DNA of 64,000 bases from Chryseobacterium sp. c4a (GCF_009900745.1 NZ_WXVU01000021.1:1-64000), one strand, 5' to 3'. Numbered from the stretch's first letter, positions 42,560 through 52,189 are shown. Translations and numbers: made by a program. The notes: generated from the sequence alone by a model not told the origin.

Positions 42560-43648
42560 ATGTATTTTAAAAATGTAATAATTTGCAGTCTTGCAACATT
42601 ATTCGCAGTGTCATGCAGTAAAGACACGAAAAAAAACGATCAAAAAGAAAAGGAAGTTCCGGTACTGGAAATCAAGGAAAAAGATACGCTGGTCAGTAAT
42701 CAGTTTGTGACAGATATTCAGGCTAAGAAAAATGTGGAGATGCGTTCCAGAATTGGGGGAATTATCCAACATATTTATGTTAATGAAGGACAATTTGTTC
42801 ATCAGGGACAGCCTTTATTCAAAATCAATGATGCGGAGCTGCAAATGGAGCTTTTAAAGGCCAATGCAGCCTTAAAACAAACTCAGGCAGATGTTCGAAT
42901 TGCTGAAGTAGAATTAAAGCAGATCCAGAGTCTTCATGCTAAAAAGTTTGTAGCGAATAACGAACTGGAGCTGGTAAAGGCAAAGCTTTCATCTGCTCAG
43001 GCCAAACATGCTTTTGCTGATGCTGAAAAAAAAGCAGTGCTTCAGAAGATCAGTTTTACAAAAATTACGGCTCCTTTTGATGGAGTGATAGATGTAATTC
43101 CTCATAAAGATGGGAGTTTAGTAGAAAATGGAACTTTATTGACAACTCTATCTCAGCTTAATGAGGTGTATGCCTACTTTTCAATTCCAGAGAACCTTTA
43201 TTTTGAACTTCTCGCTAATGATAAACTAGGGAAGCATCAGAAAATTGAATTAACGCTACCCAACGGTGTTAATTATCAGTTTAATGGAGCTTTAAAAACA
43301 GCAGAAGGAGAAATTGACAGAACTACAGGATCTATCCGATATAAAGCACTTTTTCCCAATCCAGACCATCTGATCAAGCATGGTACTTCAGGAAAACTGA
43401 TCATTTCTGAAAATCAGGATAATGCTATTCTTATTCCACAAAAATCTACATTCTCTATTCAGGATAAAACCTATGTTTTTGTAGTGGATAAACAGAATAA
43501 AGTGAAAATGACCAATATCAAGATCGCAACTACATTAAGGGATTCCTATATGGTAGAAAATGGTCTTAAAAGAGGAGATTTAATCATTTATGAAGGTACT
43601 CAGTCCCTAAAGGATGGTGATATTATTAAAATCAAAAAGAAGTCTTAA
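42560..43648 (+). CDS. RND efflux periplasmic adaptor (AcrA/MexA-type), lipoprotein
   Basis: A 362-residue membrane-fusion protein with lipobox FAVSC (C19). The lipoyl half-motifs are EMRSRIGGIIQHIYVNEGQF and KITAPFDGVIDVIPHKDGSL, the helical hairpin (about 100-160) is rich in Ala and Lys, and the beta-barrel and membrane-proximal domains follow. It bridges the inner-membrane pump at 43677 and the outer-membrane channel at 46780. The three genes are in the usual order adaptor, pump, channel and form an operon with gaps of 28 bases and then an overlap. Confidence 0.93.
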   Translation: MYFKNVIICSLATLFAVSCSKDTKKNDQKEKEVPVLEIKEKDTLVSNQFVTDIQAKKNVEMRSRIGGIIQHIYVNEGQFVHQGQPLFKINDAELQMELLKANAALKQTQADVRIAEVELKQIQSLHAKKFVANNELELVKAKLSSAQAKHAFADAEKKAVLQKISFTKITAPFDGVIDVIPHKDGSLVENGTLLTTLSQLNEVYAYFSIPENLYFELLANDKLGKHQKIELTLPNGVNYQFNGALKTAEGEIDRTTGSIRYKALFPNPDHLIKHGTSGKLIISENQDNAILIPQKSTFSIQDKTYVFVVDKQNKVKMTNIKIATTLRDSYMVENGLKRGDLIIYEGTQSLKDGDIIKIKKKS

Positions 43649-43676
43649 CCTTTCATAATCTTTAAATCAACTTATT

Positions 43677-46600
43677 ATGGTAGAGATGTTTATAAGACGA
43701 AAGGTTCTTTCGTTGGTTATTTCTATATTATTTGTATTGCTGGGAATTATGGCATTATTGAAAATGCCGATTACCCAGTTCCCGGATATTGTACCGCCTT
43801 CAGTAACGGTAACAGCAAAATATACAGGAGCCAATGCCGAAGTATCAGCCAATGCTGTTGCACTTCCGCTAGAACGAGCCATTAACGGGGTACCGGGAAT
43901 GACGTATATGTCAACGGTAACTTCCAATGACGGGCTTACCCTGATCCAGGTTTTCTTTGAAGTGGGAACTGATCCTGATGTAGCGGCGGTAAATGTTCAG
44001 AACAGGGTAACCACCATTCTTGATGAACTTCCCGAAGAGGTAATCCGTGCCGGAGTAACTACAGAAAAGGAGGTAAACAGTATGTTGATGTACCTTAACA
44101 TTACGAGTACGGATCCAAGCCAGGATGAACAGTTCATCTACAACTTTACGGATATTAACGTTCTTCAGGAATTAAAACGTATTGATGGAGTAGGACGTGC
44201 TGAGATCATGGGACAGAAAGAATATTCTATGAGAGTATGGCTTGACCCTCAGAAGATGGCTGCCTATAATATTTCAGCAGATGAAGTGATTACATCATTA
44301 CAAAAGCAAAATATTTCCGCAGCACCTGGAAAAGTAGGAGAAACGTCCGGAAAAACTTCCAGTCAGCTTCAGTATGTCATTAAATATAAAGGGAAATTTT
44401 TTGAACCTAAACAATATGAAGAAGTTCCAATCAGATCAGATGTAGACGGAACGATTCTAAAGCTTAAAGATATTGCGAAGGTAGAATTCGGAGCGATGAA
44501 CTATGGAATGGTTTCCAAAACAGACGGAAGACCTTCAGCATCTATTATGATGAAGCAGCGTCCGGGATCCAATGCGTCCGAAGTTATTGAAAGCGTAAAA
44601 GCTAAAATGGAAGAATTAAAAGGGACTTCATTTCCCCCAGGAATGGAGTATAACATGGCCTATGATGTTTCCAGATTCCTTGATGCATCGATTAGTGCCG
44701 TATTAACCACCCTTATAGAAGCCTTTATTCTTGTAGGAATTGTGGTGTTTATCTTCCTTCAGGACTGGCGTTCTACCTTGATTCCTGTACTGGCTGTTCC
44801 GGTAGCATTGATAGGAACTTTTGCCTTTATGAATATGCTGGATTTCTCCGTCAACTTATTGACTTTATTTGCTTTGGTTCTTGCCATCGGAATTGTTGTA
44901 GATAATGCAATTGTCGTTGTTGAAGCCGTTCATGTAAAGATGGAAGAAGGCATGAATGCGATGGATGCCACCATCAGCGCTACAAAAGAAATTGCAGGGG
45001 CAGTAGTTGCGATTACTATTGTAATGTCTGCTGTATTTATTCCTGTAGCATTCCTGGATGGCCCTGTAGGAGTATTTTATCGTCAGTTTTCATTAACGTT
45101 GGCAATCAGTATTGTGATTTCAGGGGTGAATGCATTGACGCTTACTCCGGCATTGTGTGCAATTATTTTAAAACCTCATGATCATCATAAAAAGAAAACC
45201 ATCATTGACCGTGCTTTCCAAAGTTTTAACACAGGTTTTGAAAGATTAACCAACGGATATGTAAGTATTTTATCAAAATTCGCGACTAGAACTACAGTTA
45301 CTTTTGGTTTACTATTCCTGTTTATCGGATTAACTTTTGTTACAAGCAAATTCCTTCCAACAGGATTTATTCCTATGGAAGACCAGGGAATGGTATATGT
45401 AAGTGTAACGACTCCTCAGGGTGCCACTGTAGAAAGAACAGAAAAGGTATTGGATGAAGTTACGGTTATTGCCAAAAAGATAAAAGGTGTAGAAAATGTA
45501 ACCACTCTTGCCGGATATAGTATTGTAACGGAAATTGCCGGTTCATCTTACGGAATGGCTATGATTAATCTTAAAGACTGGAAAGAAAGATCCATTTCAG
45601 TCAATGAACTAATCACCGAACTTTCAGAGAAAACAAAAGGAATTGCAGATGCTCAGATTGAGATTTTTGCTCCGCCAACAGTTCCTGGATTTGGAAATAC
45701 AAGTGGTTTTGAATTGCGTTTGCTGGACAGAACAGGTGGTTCCATTGAAAATACCGACAAAATCACCAAGGATTTTGTTAAAAAACTAAATGAAGCTCCT
45801 GAACTTCAGAATAACTTCACCAGCTTTGATGCTACTTTTCCGCAATATATGATTAATGTGGATTATGATATGGCAGCGAAGAAAGGAGTATCTGTAGACA
45901 ATGCAATGTCTACCTTACAAACGATGCTGGGATCTTATTATGCTACCAATTTTATCCGTTTTAGCCAGATGTATAAAGTAATGGTGCAAGCCAGCCCGGA
46001 ACACAGAGATACTCCTGAAAGTATTTTGAATTTATACCTGAAAAATGATAAAGGAGAAATGGTTCCCTTTTCAACATTTATTACCATTGAAAAAGTGTAT
46101 GGCCCGGAGGTGTTGACAAGGTATAATATGTATATGTCGGCTATGATTAATGGAGAACCTGCAGAAGGGTATAGCTCGGGAGATGCTATTGCTGCTGTAG
46201 AACGTGTGGCCAAAGAAGTGCTTCCAAGAGGTTTCGATATAGAATGGTCGGGAATGACAAGAGAAGAAATTTTATCAGGAAATCAAACGGTATATATTTT
46301 CCTGATCTGTCTGTTGTTTGTATACCTTTTATTGGCAGCTCAATATGAAAGCTTCCTTCTTCCAATGCCAGTGTTATTAAGTCTTCCGACGGGTATTTTC
46401 GGTTCTTACATCGCTTTAGTACTGGCAGGGCTGGATAATAATATTTATGCACAGGTTGCCTTGGTTATGCTAATTGGGTTATTGGCTAAAAATGCCATTC
46501 TGATCGTAGAATTTGCGGTAGCCAGAAACAAACAGGGATTTGATATTATTCCGGCAGCTATTGAAGGCGCAAGACAGCGTTTAAGACCTATCCTGATGAC

Positions 46601-46799
46601 ATCCTTTGCTTTTGTGGCAGGACTTATTCCATTGTGTATTGCATCAGGAGCCGGAGCTATTGGTAACCGTTCCATTGGTACCGCAGCAGCAGGAGGAATG
46701 CTGATCGGAACTATTTTCGGATTGGTAGTCATTCCGGGACTGTATATATTCTTTGCAAAACTTGAAAATAAGAAGAAAGATGAAAAGATTAAATCCTAG
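43677..46799 (+). CDS. RND efflux pump, HAE-1 (AcrB/MexB) type permease
   Basis: A 1040-residue inner-membrane pump with 12 helices and two large periplasmic loops, exporting drugs or other amphiphiles with proton entry. FIRRKVLSLVISILFVLLG starts the first helix. The proton-relay stretch in helix 4 reads GIVVDNAIVVVEAVHVKM, so D409 is present but the second acidic position of the usual DD pair is Asn410. The helix-10 Lys is K938 in LAKNAILIVEFA. Gly-rich AGAIGNRSIGTAAAGGM ends helix 11. The last 20 bases overlap the channel gene. Confidence 0.95.
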   Translation: MVEMFIRRKVLSLVISILFVLLGIMALLKMPITQFPDIVPPSVTVTAKYTGANAEVSANAVALPLERAINGVPGMTYMSTVTSNDGLTLIQVFFEVGTDPDVAAVNVQNRVTTILDELPEEVIRAGVTTEKEVNSMLMYLNITSTDPSQDEQFIYNFTDINVLQELKRIDGVGRAEIMGQKEYSMRVWLDPQKMAAYNISADEVITSLQKQNISAAPGKVGETSGKTSSQLQYVIKYKGKFFEPKQYEEVPIRSDVDGTILKLKDIAKVEFGAMNYGMVSKTDGRPSASIMMKQRPGSNASEVIESVKAKMEELKGTSFPPGMEYNMAYDVSRFLDASISAVLTTLIEAFILVGIVVFIFLQDWRSTLIPVLAVPVALIGTFAFMNMLDFSVNLLTLFALVLAIGIVVDNAIVVVEAVHVKMEEGMNAMDATISATKEIAGAVVAITIVMSAVFIPVAFLDGPVGVFYRQFSLTLAISIVISGVNALTLTPALCAIILKPHDHHKKKTIIDRAFQSFNTGFERLTNGYVSILSKFATRTTVTFGLLFLFIGLTFVTSKFLPTGFIPMEDQGMVYVSVTTPQGATVERTEKVLDEVTVIAKKIKGVENVTTLAGYSIVTEIAGSSYGMAMINLKDWKERSISVNELITELSEKTKGIADAQIEIFAPPTVPGFGNTSGFELRLLDRTGGSIENTDKITKDFVKKLNEAPELQNNFTSFDATFPQYMINVDYDMAAKKGVSVDNAMSTLQTMLGSYYATNFIRFSQMYKVMVQASPEHRDTPESILNLYLKNDKGEMVPFSTFITIEKVYGPEVLTRYNMYMSAMINGEPAEGYSSGDAIAAVERVAKEVLPRGFDIEWSGMTREEILSGNQTVYIFLICLLFVYLLLAAQYESFLLPMPVLLSLPTGIFGSYIALVLAGLDNNIYAQVALVMLIGLLAKNAILIVEFAVARNKQGFDIIPAAIEGARQRLRPILMTSFAFVAGLIPLCIASGAGAIGNRSIGTAAAGGMLIGTIFGLVVIPGLYIFFAKLENKKKDEKIKS

Positions 46800-48222
46800 A
46801 AATATATTATTGGGAGTGGCTGTTGTAAGCTTAGTATCATGTGCTGTACCAAAAGTGACCGATATCAAAAAAGCTCAGACATTACCGGAAATACCGACTA
46901 AAATCACCAGTTCAGGAGAGTTTCAGCAGCTCAATCTGAAAGCTTATTTTACAGATGCCCATTTACTTGAACTTTTTGATAAAGTAGTACAGGCCAATCC
47001 TGATTTCCAGATTGCTCAGCAAAGAGTAGAAATCGCCAATAGTTTCCTGCAACGTTCCAAAATGGATCTTTTGCCTTCTCTTGAAGTGGGAGCAGAGGCC
47101 ACAGGAAACCGCTATGGAAAGTATACCATGGAAGGAGTGGGAAATTATGACACGAATCTTTCTCCCAATATTACGGAAGAGCAGAAAATTAACCGTGATT
47201 TCACACCCAACTATTGGGTTGGAGCAAGAAGCAGCTGGGAAATTGATGCATGGGGAAAATTAAAAAATAAGAAAATCGCTGCCCAGAAGAAGTATTTGGC
47301 ATCTACAGAAGGATTGCGATTACTCCAGGTAGAACTCTTTACCGATATTGCTAATTTGTATTATCAATTAGTGACATTAGATAACCGCCTTGCTATTTAT
47401 CAGAAGAACTATAATCTTCAGCAGAGAGCTTTTGAAATTGTTCTGGCACAGCGTGAAGTAGGAAAAGCTACAGAACTTGCCGTGCAGCAGTTCAAAGCAC
47501 AGAACAATAACTGGCTGGCAGAAATTGAACATATTAAAGTAGAGATTGTCACCGTTGAACAAGCCATTACCACTTTAACAGGAAGCTATGGCGGAGAGGT
47601 AAAACGTGGTAAAATACTTATGCCTACTAATGTGGATGTTTTAAATAAGACCATTAATGTAGAAGCTGTTATTCATTCAAGGCCGGATGTTGCCGCTAAT
47701 TATTACGTGTTGGAAGCTTCCCAGGCAGATGCTAAAGCAGCAAGAGCCGCTTTTTATCCAAAGATTGACCTGGGAGCCGGAATTGGCATAAATTCTTTTT
47801 CCGTGGAAACTCTTTTCAAACCAAGTTCATTGGCTGGGCAGCTGCTGGGTGGATTGATGGTTCCTGTCTTTAATAAAGGCCAGTTGAAATATGAGTTTAA
47901 AGTGGCTAGTAAAGAACAGGAGATTGCTTTTTTAAATTATCAAAAGAGTATTACCACCGCATTCAATGAGCTTCAATCTATTTTGAAACAGACCAGAATC
48001 TACGAAAAGGTTTTAAAGTTGAAGTCAGAAGAAGTAGGCTTTCTGGATCGCGGAGTTGAGGTATCCAATGATCTGTATCTGACAGGATATGCGAATTATT
48101 TTGAACTGATCAACTCTCAGAAAAGCAAACTTACTGCAGAACTTGATCTATTGCAGTTTCAGCATCAGAATACCAGAAATAATGTTCTGTTATTTAAAGC
48201 GCTGGGAGGAAAACTAGATTAA
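46780..48222 (+). CDS. RND outer-membrane channel lipoprotein (OprM/TolC-type)
   Basis: A 480-residue efflux outer-membrane factor. The signal ends in a lipobox (VVSLVSC, C21), and two homologous OEP domains carry the alpha-barrel segments, such as LFDKVVQANPDFQIAQQRVE in the first and IHSRPDVAANYYVLEASQAD in the second, with YWVGARSSWEIDAWGKLKNKK typical of NodT/OprM. The ATG at 46780 gives the lipoprotein signal; the frame start at 46753 would place extra residues before it. Overlap with the pump gene by 20 bases suggests translational coupling. Confidence 0.93.
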   Translation: MKRLNPRNILLGVAVVSLVSCAVPKVTDIKKAQTLPEIPTKITSSGEFQQLNLKAYFTDAHLLELFDKVVQANPDFQIAQQRVEIANSFLQRSKMDLLPSLEVGAEATGNRYGKYTMEGVGNYDTNLSPNITEEQKINRDFTPNYWVGARSSWEIDAWGKLKNKKIAAQKKYLASTEGLRLLQVELFTDIANLYYQLVTLDNRLAIYQKNYNLQQRAFEIVLAQREVGKATELAVQQFKAQNNNWLAEIEHIKVEIVTVEQAITTLTGSYGGEVKRGKILMPTNVDVLNKTINVEAVIHSRPDVAANYYVLEASQADAKAARAAFYPKIDLGAGIGINSFSVETLFKPSSLAGQLLGGLMVPVFNKGQLKYEFKVASKEQEIAFLNYQKSITTAFNELQSILKQTRIYEKVLKLKSEEVGFLDRGVEVSNDLYLTGYANYFELINSQKSKLTAELDLLQFQHQNTRNNVLLFKALGGKLD

Positions 48223-48239
48223 ATAAGAGGTATAAAATG

Positions 48240-48273
48240 GAGGTCACTTCATTATGAATGTGGCCTTCTCTTT
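48240..48273 (+). terminator. Terminator of the RND operon
   Basis: AGGTCAC / GTGGCCT stem with a 12-nt loop followed by TCTCTTT, 18 bases after the channel gene. The T-run is weak. Confidence 0.55.
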
Positions 48274-48364
48274 AAAAGCTTATGCTTAAAATTATGAGGC
48301 TGAGCTTTTCTATGAGAAAAATTTTTTCGGTTTTGAAAACCGGTTATTTTTACGATGTATAAAG

Positions 48365-48389
48365 AAAGCCACCTGAAAAAGGTGGCTTT
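48365..48389. terminator. Terminator near the cold-shock protein gene
   Basis: AAAGCCACC / GGTGGCTTT hairpin with a 7-nt loop, 23 bases from the end of the converging gene at 48413. It suits either strand. Confidence 0.7.
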
Positions 48390-48412
48390 TATTTGTATAA
48401 GATAATGTATCT

Positions 48413-48841
48413 TTATTTTACAATCTGAATCTCAACTGCAGAAAATCCTTTTGGAGATTTTTCCTTTTCAAAAGAAACTTTGTTTCCTTTCTTTACCGGT
48501 TCTACACAGTTGTTATTGTGGAAGAAGATATTTTCTTTACTGTTATCTTCAGTGATGAAACCATATCCTTTTTCACTAAGGAAGGTAACAATTCCTGTTT
48601 TTCTTGGATCTTCCTCAATAATAGGAGCAGCTCCTAACTGAATGTCATCAAGGTTTACTTCCTGTCTTTGTTCTGGCGGAGTAGATGTTAATCTTCCGAA
48701 TTCATCTACGTACATGAAGACATCCTCCATGTCCTTACCTTTGTTGTTGTTCGTTTTACGTTCTTCGCGTCTTAGCGCTTTTTCTTTTTGCTTTTGAATT
48801 TTTTTCTTGAAATTTTCCTTTTTAGAAAAAGAATCTGCCAT
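48413..48841 (-). CDS. Cold-shock-domain protein with basic N-terminal extension
   Basis: A 142-residue protein. The C-terminal half (about 80-142) is a cold-shock domain: TGIVTFLSEKGYGFITED holds the RNP1-like aromatic motif, and NIFFHNNNC the RNP2-like one. Nucleic-acid binding and RNA chaperoning are the known family roles. The first 40 residues are Lys/Arg/Glu-rich (KKKIQKQKEKALRREERK) and would form an extra RNA-binding helix, an arrangement seen in other Bacteroidetes members. The upstream region back to a TATATTTG box near 49093 would give a leader of about 240 nt, as expected for cold-shock genes. Confidence 0.92.
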   Translation of the reverse strand: MADSFSKKENFKKKIQKQKEKALRREERKTNNNKGKDMEDVFMYVDEFGRLTSTPPEQRQEVNLDDIQLGAAPIIEEDPRKTGIVTFLSEKGYGFITEDNSKENIFFHNNNCVEPVKKGNKVSFEKEKSPKGFSAVEIQIVK

Positions 48842-48864
48842 AAATTATTTTTAGTATTTAGTTT

Positions 48865-48945
48865 CTATAAATTGTATTGTTCACTCTGGTCTGCCTTAGA
48901 CCTTAAAGCCCGACGATGTTTCCTGTTGTGAAGTTTCCTAATCAT
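48865..48945 (-). CDS. Candidate 26-codon basic leader ORF upstream of the cold-shock gene
   Basis: An ATG-initiated frame of 26 codons, MIRKLHNRKHRRALRSKADQ then SEQYNL, ends 23 bases before the cold-shock ATG on the same strand, inside its presumed leader. Eleven of 26 residues are Arg, Lys or His, and the frame has no frequent rare features. It could be a leader peptide or a small RNA-binding protein, or a chance frame. No ribosome-binding site is evident, as is usual here. Confidence 0.35.
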   Translation of the reverse strand: MIRKLHNRKHRRALRSKADQSEQYNL

Positions 48946-49552
48946 ACAGAGCTTTAAAATTCCGACAAGTATTGTTCTGGGTAGAAGAATAAAAGTTAAA
49001 AATATGGCTGCTCAAAAAGCAAAGACTGAATAAATATATTCTAAGTCGTTACAGAAAACAAAGTAGTGACTTGCTTAATAATATGCAAATATACAACAAT
49101 AAAATGAATAAAGCTGTTTTTAAATGATTGATTATCAGAAATGGTTTTTATAAAAACTTGCCCGGATGTTCTTATTTACAGAAGGATAAAGCCGTATTGA
49201 ATGTTTTTTTACAAAAAATCCCCAGTAAGCTGAGGATTAAAAAAAATATATTAAGAATGAAATGGTGTGTTAATACGGGTGGGAGAGCATCAAATGCTGT
49301 GCCTAAAACTCACTTAATCTGGAAAAAGTAAACATCTGTTTAATATGAGAAACAGAATTCAAACTCTATCTATCTGGTAGATAATAGGATATTAGGGAAA
49401 AATATGTTTATATAAATTTATAATATTTTACAAGATTTTTCGGATCAAAACTAAACCTGTTTCAAATTTTGTATGAATTCCCGAAAAATTCACCATGTTG
49501 AGATGAACTTTATTGTCCATCTTTGCTTCATTAACCATTAAAAATAAAAATA
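48946..49552. other. Intergenic stretch, mostly leader and promoter DNA
   Basis: It holds the proposed long cold-shock leader and a reverse-strand TATATTTG near 49086-49093. A hairpin AATCC-CAG / CTG-GGATT at about 49219-49240 is followed by T residues on the reverse strand. A 67-codon + strand frame at 49128 has no family likeness and is not called. Confidence 0.4.
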
Positions 49553-50308
49553 ATGTCAACACAAGATGTAAACGGAAAAGTTGTTTTAATAGCCGGTGGA
49601 GGAAAGAACCTTGGCGGATTACTAAGCAGAGATTTTGCTGCAAAAGGAGCGAAGCTAGCCATACACTATAACAGTGAAAGCTCCAGGGCAGAGAGTGAAA
49701 AAACACTGGCTGAAGTTCAGGCGTTGGGAGCAGAAGCTTTCCTATTTCAGGGAGACCTTACCAAAGTAGATAATATTGCTAAGTTTTTTGATGAGACGAT
49801 CTCTCGTTTTGGCGGCGTAGATGTTGCGATTAACACGGTAGGAATGGTACTGAAAAAACCATTTTCAGTAACTACAGAAGAAGAATACGATACCATGTTC
49901 AATGTCAATTCAAAATCAGCCTACTTCTTTTTACAGGAAGCAGGAAAAAAAATAAATGATCACGGTAAGATCTGTACGATTGTTACTTCATTATTGGCGG
50001 CTTATACAGGATTATATTCTACTTATGCTGGAGCAAAAGCACCAGTAGAGCATTTTACCAGAGCAGCATCCAAAGAATTTGGAGCCAGAGGAATCTCTGT
50101 AACAGCAGTGGCACCTGGCCCTATGGATACTCCGTTTTTCTATGGTCAGGAAACAGATGATGCAGTAGCCTATCATAAATCTGCATCCGCATTGGGAGGA
50201 CTTACCGATATTAAAGATATAGCTCCGCTAGTAGAGTTTCTTGTCACTGATGGTTGGTGGATCACAGGGCAGACGATCTTTGCCAATGGTGGTTATACTA
50301 CAAGATAA
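49553..50308 (+). CDS. SDR-family oxidoreductase
   Basis: A 251-residue classical short-chain dehydrogenase. The NAD(P)-binding glycine motif is VVLIAGGGKNLGGLLSRDFA (TGxxxGxG variant), then the acidic or basic specificity residue in IHYNSESSRAESEK, suggesting NADP. The catalytic set includes Ser in IVTSLLAAY, Tyr and Lys in YSTYAGAKAPVEHF, and the exit motif AVAPGPMDTPFF. The substrate is unknown. It is a single gene ending at a strong terminator. Confidence 0.92.
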   Translation: MSTQDVNGKVVLIAGGGKNLGGLLSRDFAAKGAKLAIHYNSESSRAESEKTLAEVQALGAEAFLFQGDLTKVDNIAKFFDETISRFGGVDVAINTVGMVLKKPFSVTTEEEYDTMFNVNSKSAYFFLQEAGKKINDHGKICTIVTSLLAAYTGLYSTYAGAKAPVEHFTRAASKEFGARGISVTAVAPGPMDTPFFYGQETDDAVAYHKSASALGGLTDIKDIAPLVEFLVTDGWWITGQTIFANGGYTTR

Positions 50309-50321
50309 TCTGAGCCTATAA

Positions 50322-50359
50322 AAAAACTCACTGAAAATAACTTTCAGTGAGTTTTTTTA
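50322..50359. terminator. Bidirectional terminator between SDR gene and lgt
   Basis: AAAACTCACTGAAA / TTTCAGTGAGTTTT stem with long A and T flanks. Confidence 0.85.
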
Positions 50360-50380
50360 TTGAATAAGGAAAGCCAGAAA

Positions 50381-51217
50381 CTATGACGTTTTCATTTTTC
50401 CCTTTTCCATTATACTTTTAACGATAAAGAAAAGTCCTAAAAGAACAAAAGGAATACTTAAAAGCTGTCCCATATTTAAGCTCATTCCATGTTCAAATTC
50501 TACCTGATCTACCTTTATAAATTCGATCAGAATTCTCATAATAAAGATTAAAAGAATACTGATTCCAAAATAAAAACCTTTACCAATTTTAAAGATATCT
50601 TTTTTGTAAATAAAGTAAATAAGAAGGAAAATAATCAAATAAGAAATCGCTTCATAAAGCTGGGCAGGATGTCTGGGCAGTTGGTCTACCTGACGGAATA
50701 TAAAAGCCCATGGAACATTGGTAGGAATTCCAATGATTTCAGAGTTCATAAGATTGGCAAGTCTGATAAAAACACCACCTAGCGGAAGTACAATCGCAAT
50801 GGCATCTAAAACCGTCATTAACGGGATCTTAAACTTTCTGGCATAGATCAGAAGCATAATCATCAGACCAATTCCTCCTCCGTGGCTTGCAAGTCCTGCA
50901 AAACCAGTGAAATGATAAGCTCCATCCGGGCCTCTCTGAATCGGTAAGAAGATTTCTAGAGGATGTTGGGAATAATAATCAAAATCATAAAAGATACAGT
51001 GTCCTAATCGGGCACCCGCTAATATTCCGATAAGTGCATACGTAAATAGAGCATCATGCGCCTGTATACTTAAATTTTCTTTTTTATAAATGCTTTTTAA
51101 AATATTAAAGCATAAAACAAGTCCTGAAAGAAATAACAGGCCATAGTATTTCACGGAAACACCTAAAATATTGACGATTTCAGGATTTACATCCCAGTTG
51201 ATATATAATAAACTCAT
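50381..51217 (-). CDS. lgt: Prolipoprotein diacylglyceryl transferase
   Basis: Adds diacylglycerol from phosphatidylglycerol to the lipobox cysteine of prolipoproteins, the first step of lipoprotein maturation at the inner membrane. The 278-residue protein has about seven helices. The signature includes GARLGHCIFYD, the Lgt motif FAGLASHGGGIG with the essential His, RLANLMNSEIIG, and PRHPAQLYEAISYL. The window carries many lipoprotein substrates, including the M13 copy 2, gldD and the T6SS-island lipoproteins. The gene is preceded by a TATCTTTG box. Confidence 0.95.
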   Translation of the reverse strand: MSLLYINWDVNPEIVNILGVSVKYYGLLFLSGLVLCFNILKSIYKKENLSIQAHDALFTYALIGILAGARLGHCIFYDFDYYSQHPLEIFLPIQRGPDGAYHFTGFAGLASHGGGIGLMIMLLIYARKFKIPLMTVLDAIAIVLPLGGVFIRLANLMNSEIIGIPTNVPWAFIFRQVDQLPRHPAQLYEAISYLIIFLLIYFIYKKDIFKIGKGFYFGISILLIFIMRILIEFIKVDQVEFEHGMSLNMGQLLSIPFVLLGLFFIVKSIMEKGKMKTS

Positions 51218-51244
51218 TGATATTGTTATCGGATTTTACGGATG

Positions 51245-51252
51245 CAAAGATA
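51245..51252 (-). promoter_or_regulatory. lgt promoter, -7 box TATCTTTG
   Basis: Reverse-strand TATCTTTG fits TAnnTTTG, 28 bases before the lgt start. Confidence 0.55.
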
Positions 51253-51418
51253 AGAAAATAGGATTTTTTGATTAAAATACTCCTTTTGTATGGTCTTATG
51301 TTTTGATTTTTAAATGCTTAAGGCTTATTTGTAGTATCTGTTATGAAATTTTAGTAAATAAAAATTATGATAAAAATAGAATCAAGAACCTATTATTTTT
51401 CATTTCATGATCCTTAAT

Positions 51419-51426
51419 TATATTTG
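51419..51426 (+). promoter_or_regulatory. Promoter of the small deacetylase gene, -7 box TATATTTG
   Basis: TATATTTG fits TAnnTTTG, 16 bases before the ATG at 51443, and lies inside the longer open frame that starts at 51407, which argues against that start. Confidence 0.55.
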
Positions 51427-51442
51427 TAATAAACCAATTCGT

Positions 51443-52189
51443 ATGAATAAACTATTGATTTACTTTACAAGTATGTCCTTATTGCTGAGTACTACTTTGT
51501 ATTCACAAAAAACAACTTCACAAACACCCAATAAATGCTATATCTATCTCACATTTGATGATGGCCCGCTGAATGGAAGCGAAAATATCAATGATATCAT
51601 TTTAAAGGAAAAAATTAAGATCAGTGTTTTTATGGTAGGGGAACATGTGATTAAAGATAAACAGATGGATACTTATGCTAAATATTATGATCAGAACCCT
51701 TATATTGATGAATATAACCACAGTTTTACCCATGCCAATGATCATTATGAAGCATTTTATAATAATGTAGATAAGTCGGTACATGATATTGTATATAATC
51801 AAAGTCTGTTGAGATTACCTTATAAGATTGTACGCCTTCCGGGAAGAAATATTTGGCGGTTAGGAGGAAGATCTAAGAATGATATTACTAATGGAATACA
51901 AACTGCAGATCAACTAGCAGCACTGGGTTACAAAGTAGTAGGCTGGGATGTAGAATGGCAGCATCGTCCTTCTGATGGTACCCCTATTCAGACCGTCAAT
52001 GATATGTATACTGCAGTTCAGAAGCTTTGTACCTCGGATAAAACATTTACTAAAAGCAACGTTGTCATGCTGATTCATGACGAAATGTTTCAAAAAAGCT
52101 GGGAAGAATCAGAATTAAAAGCATTAATAGATTTGCTGAGAACAAATCCCAATTATAGCTTTGAGCAGATGAGGTTTTACCCACAATAA
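51443..52189 (+). CDS. Exported polysaccharide deacetylase (NodB-like)
   Basis: A 248-residue exported protein with a signal peptide ending near TTLYSQ. The NodB domain has CYIYLTFDDGPLNGSEN with the metal and catalytic Asp pair (about D39, D40), EYNHSFTHAND with the HxxxH ligands, RLPGRNIWRLGG (usually RxPxG), and LIHDEM with the late His. It would deacetylate a glycan in the envelope or medium. The first motif matches the carbohydrate esterase 4 family, but the overall sequence is more divergent than the domain inside the 1132-residue fusion at 17917. Confidence 0.88.
   Translation: MNKLLIYFTSMSLLLSTTLYSQKTTSQTPNKCYIYLTFDDGPLNGSENINDIILKEKIKISVFMVGEHVIKDKQMDTYAKYYDQNPYIDEYNHSFTHANDHYEAFYNNVDKSVHDIVYNQSLLRLPYKIVRLPGRNIWRLGGRSKNDITNGIQTADQLAALGYKVVGWDVEWQHRPSDGTPIQTVNDMYTAVQKLCTSDKTFTKSNVVMLIHDEMFQKSWEESELKALIDLLRTNPNYSFEQMRFYPQ

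Noticed and set aside
49128..49331. 67-codon + strand ORF in the gap before the SDR gene
   Set aside because: Composition looks random and a reverse-strand terminator-like hairpin lies inside it; no protein family recognised.
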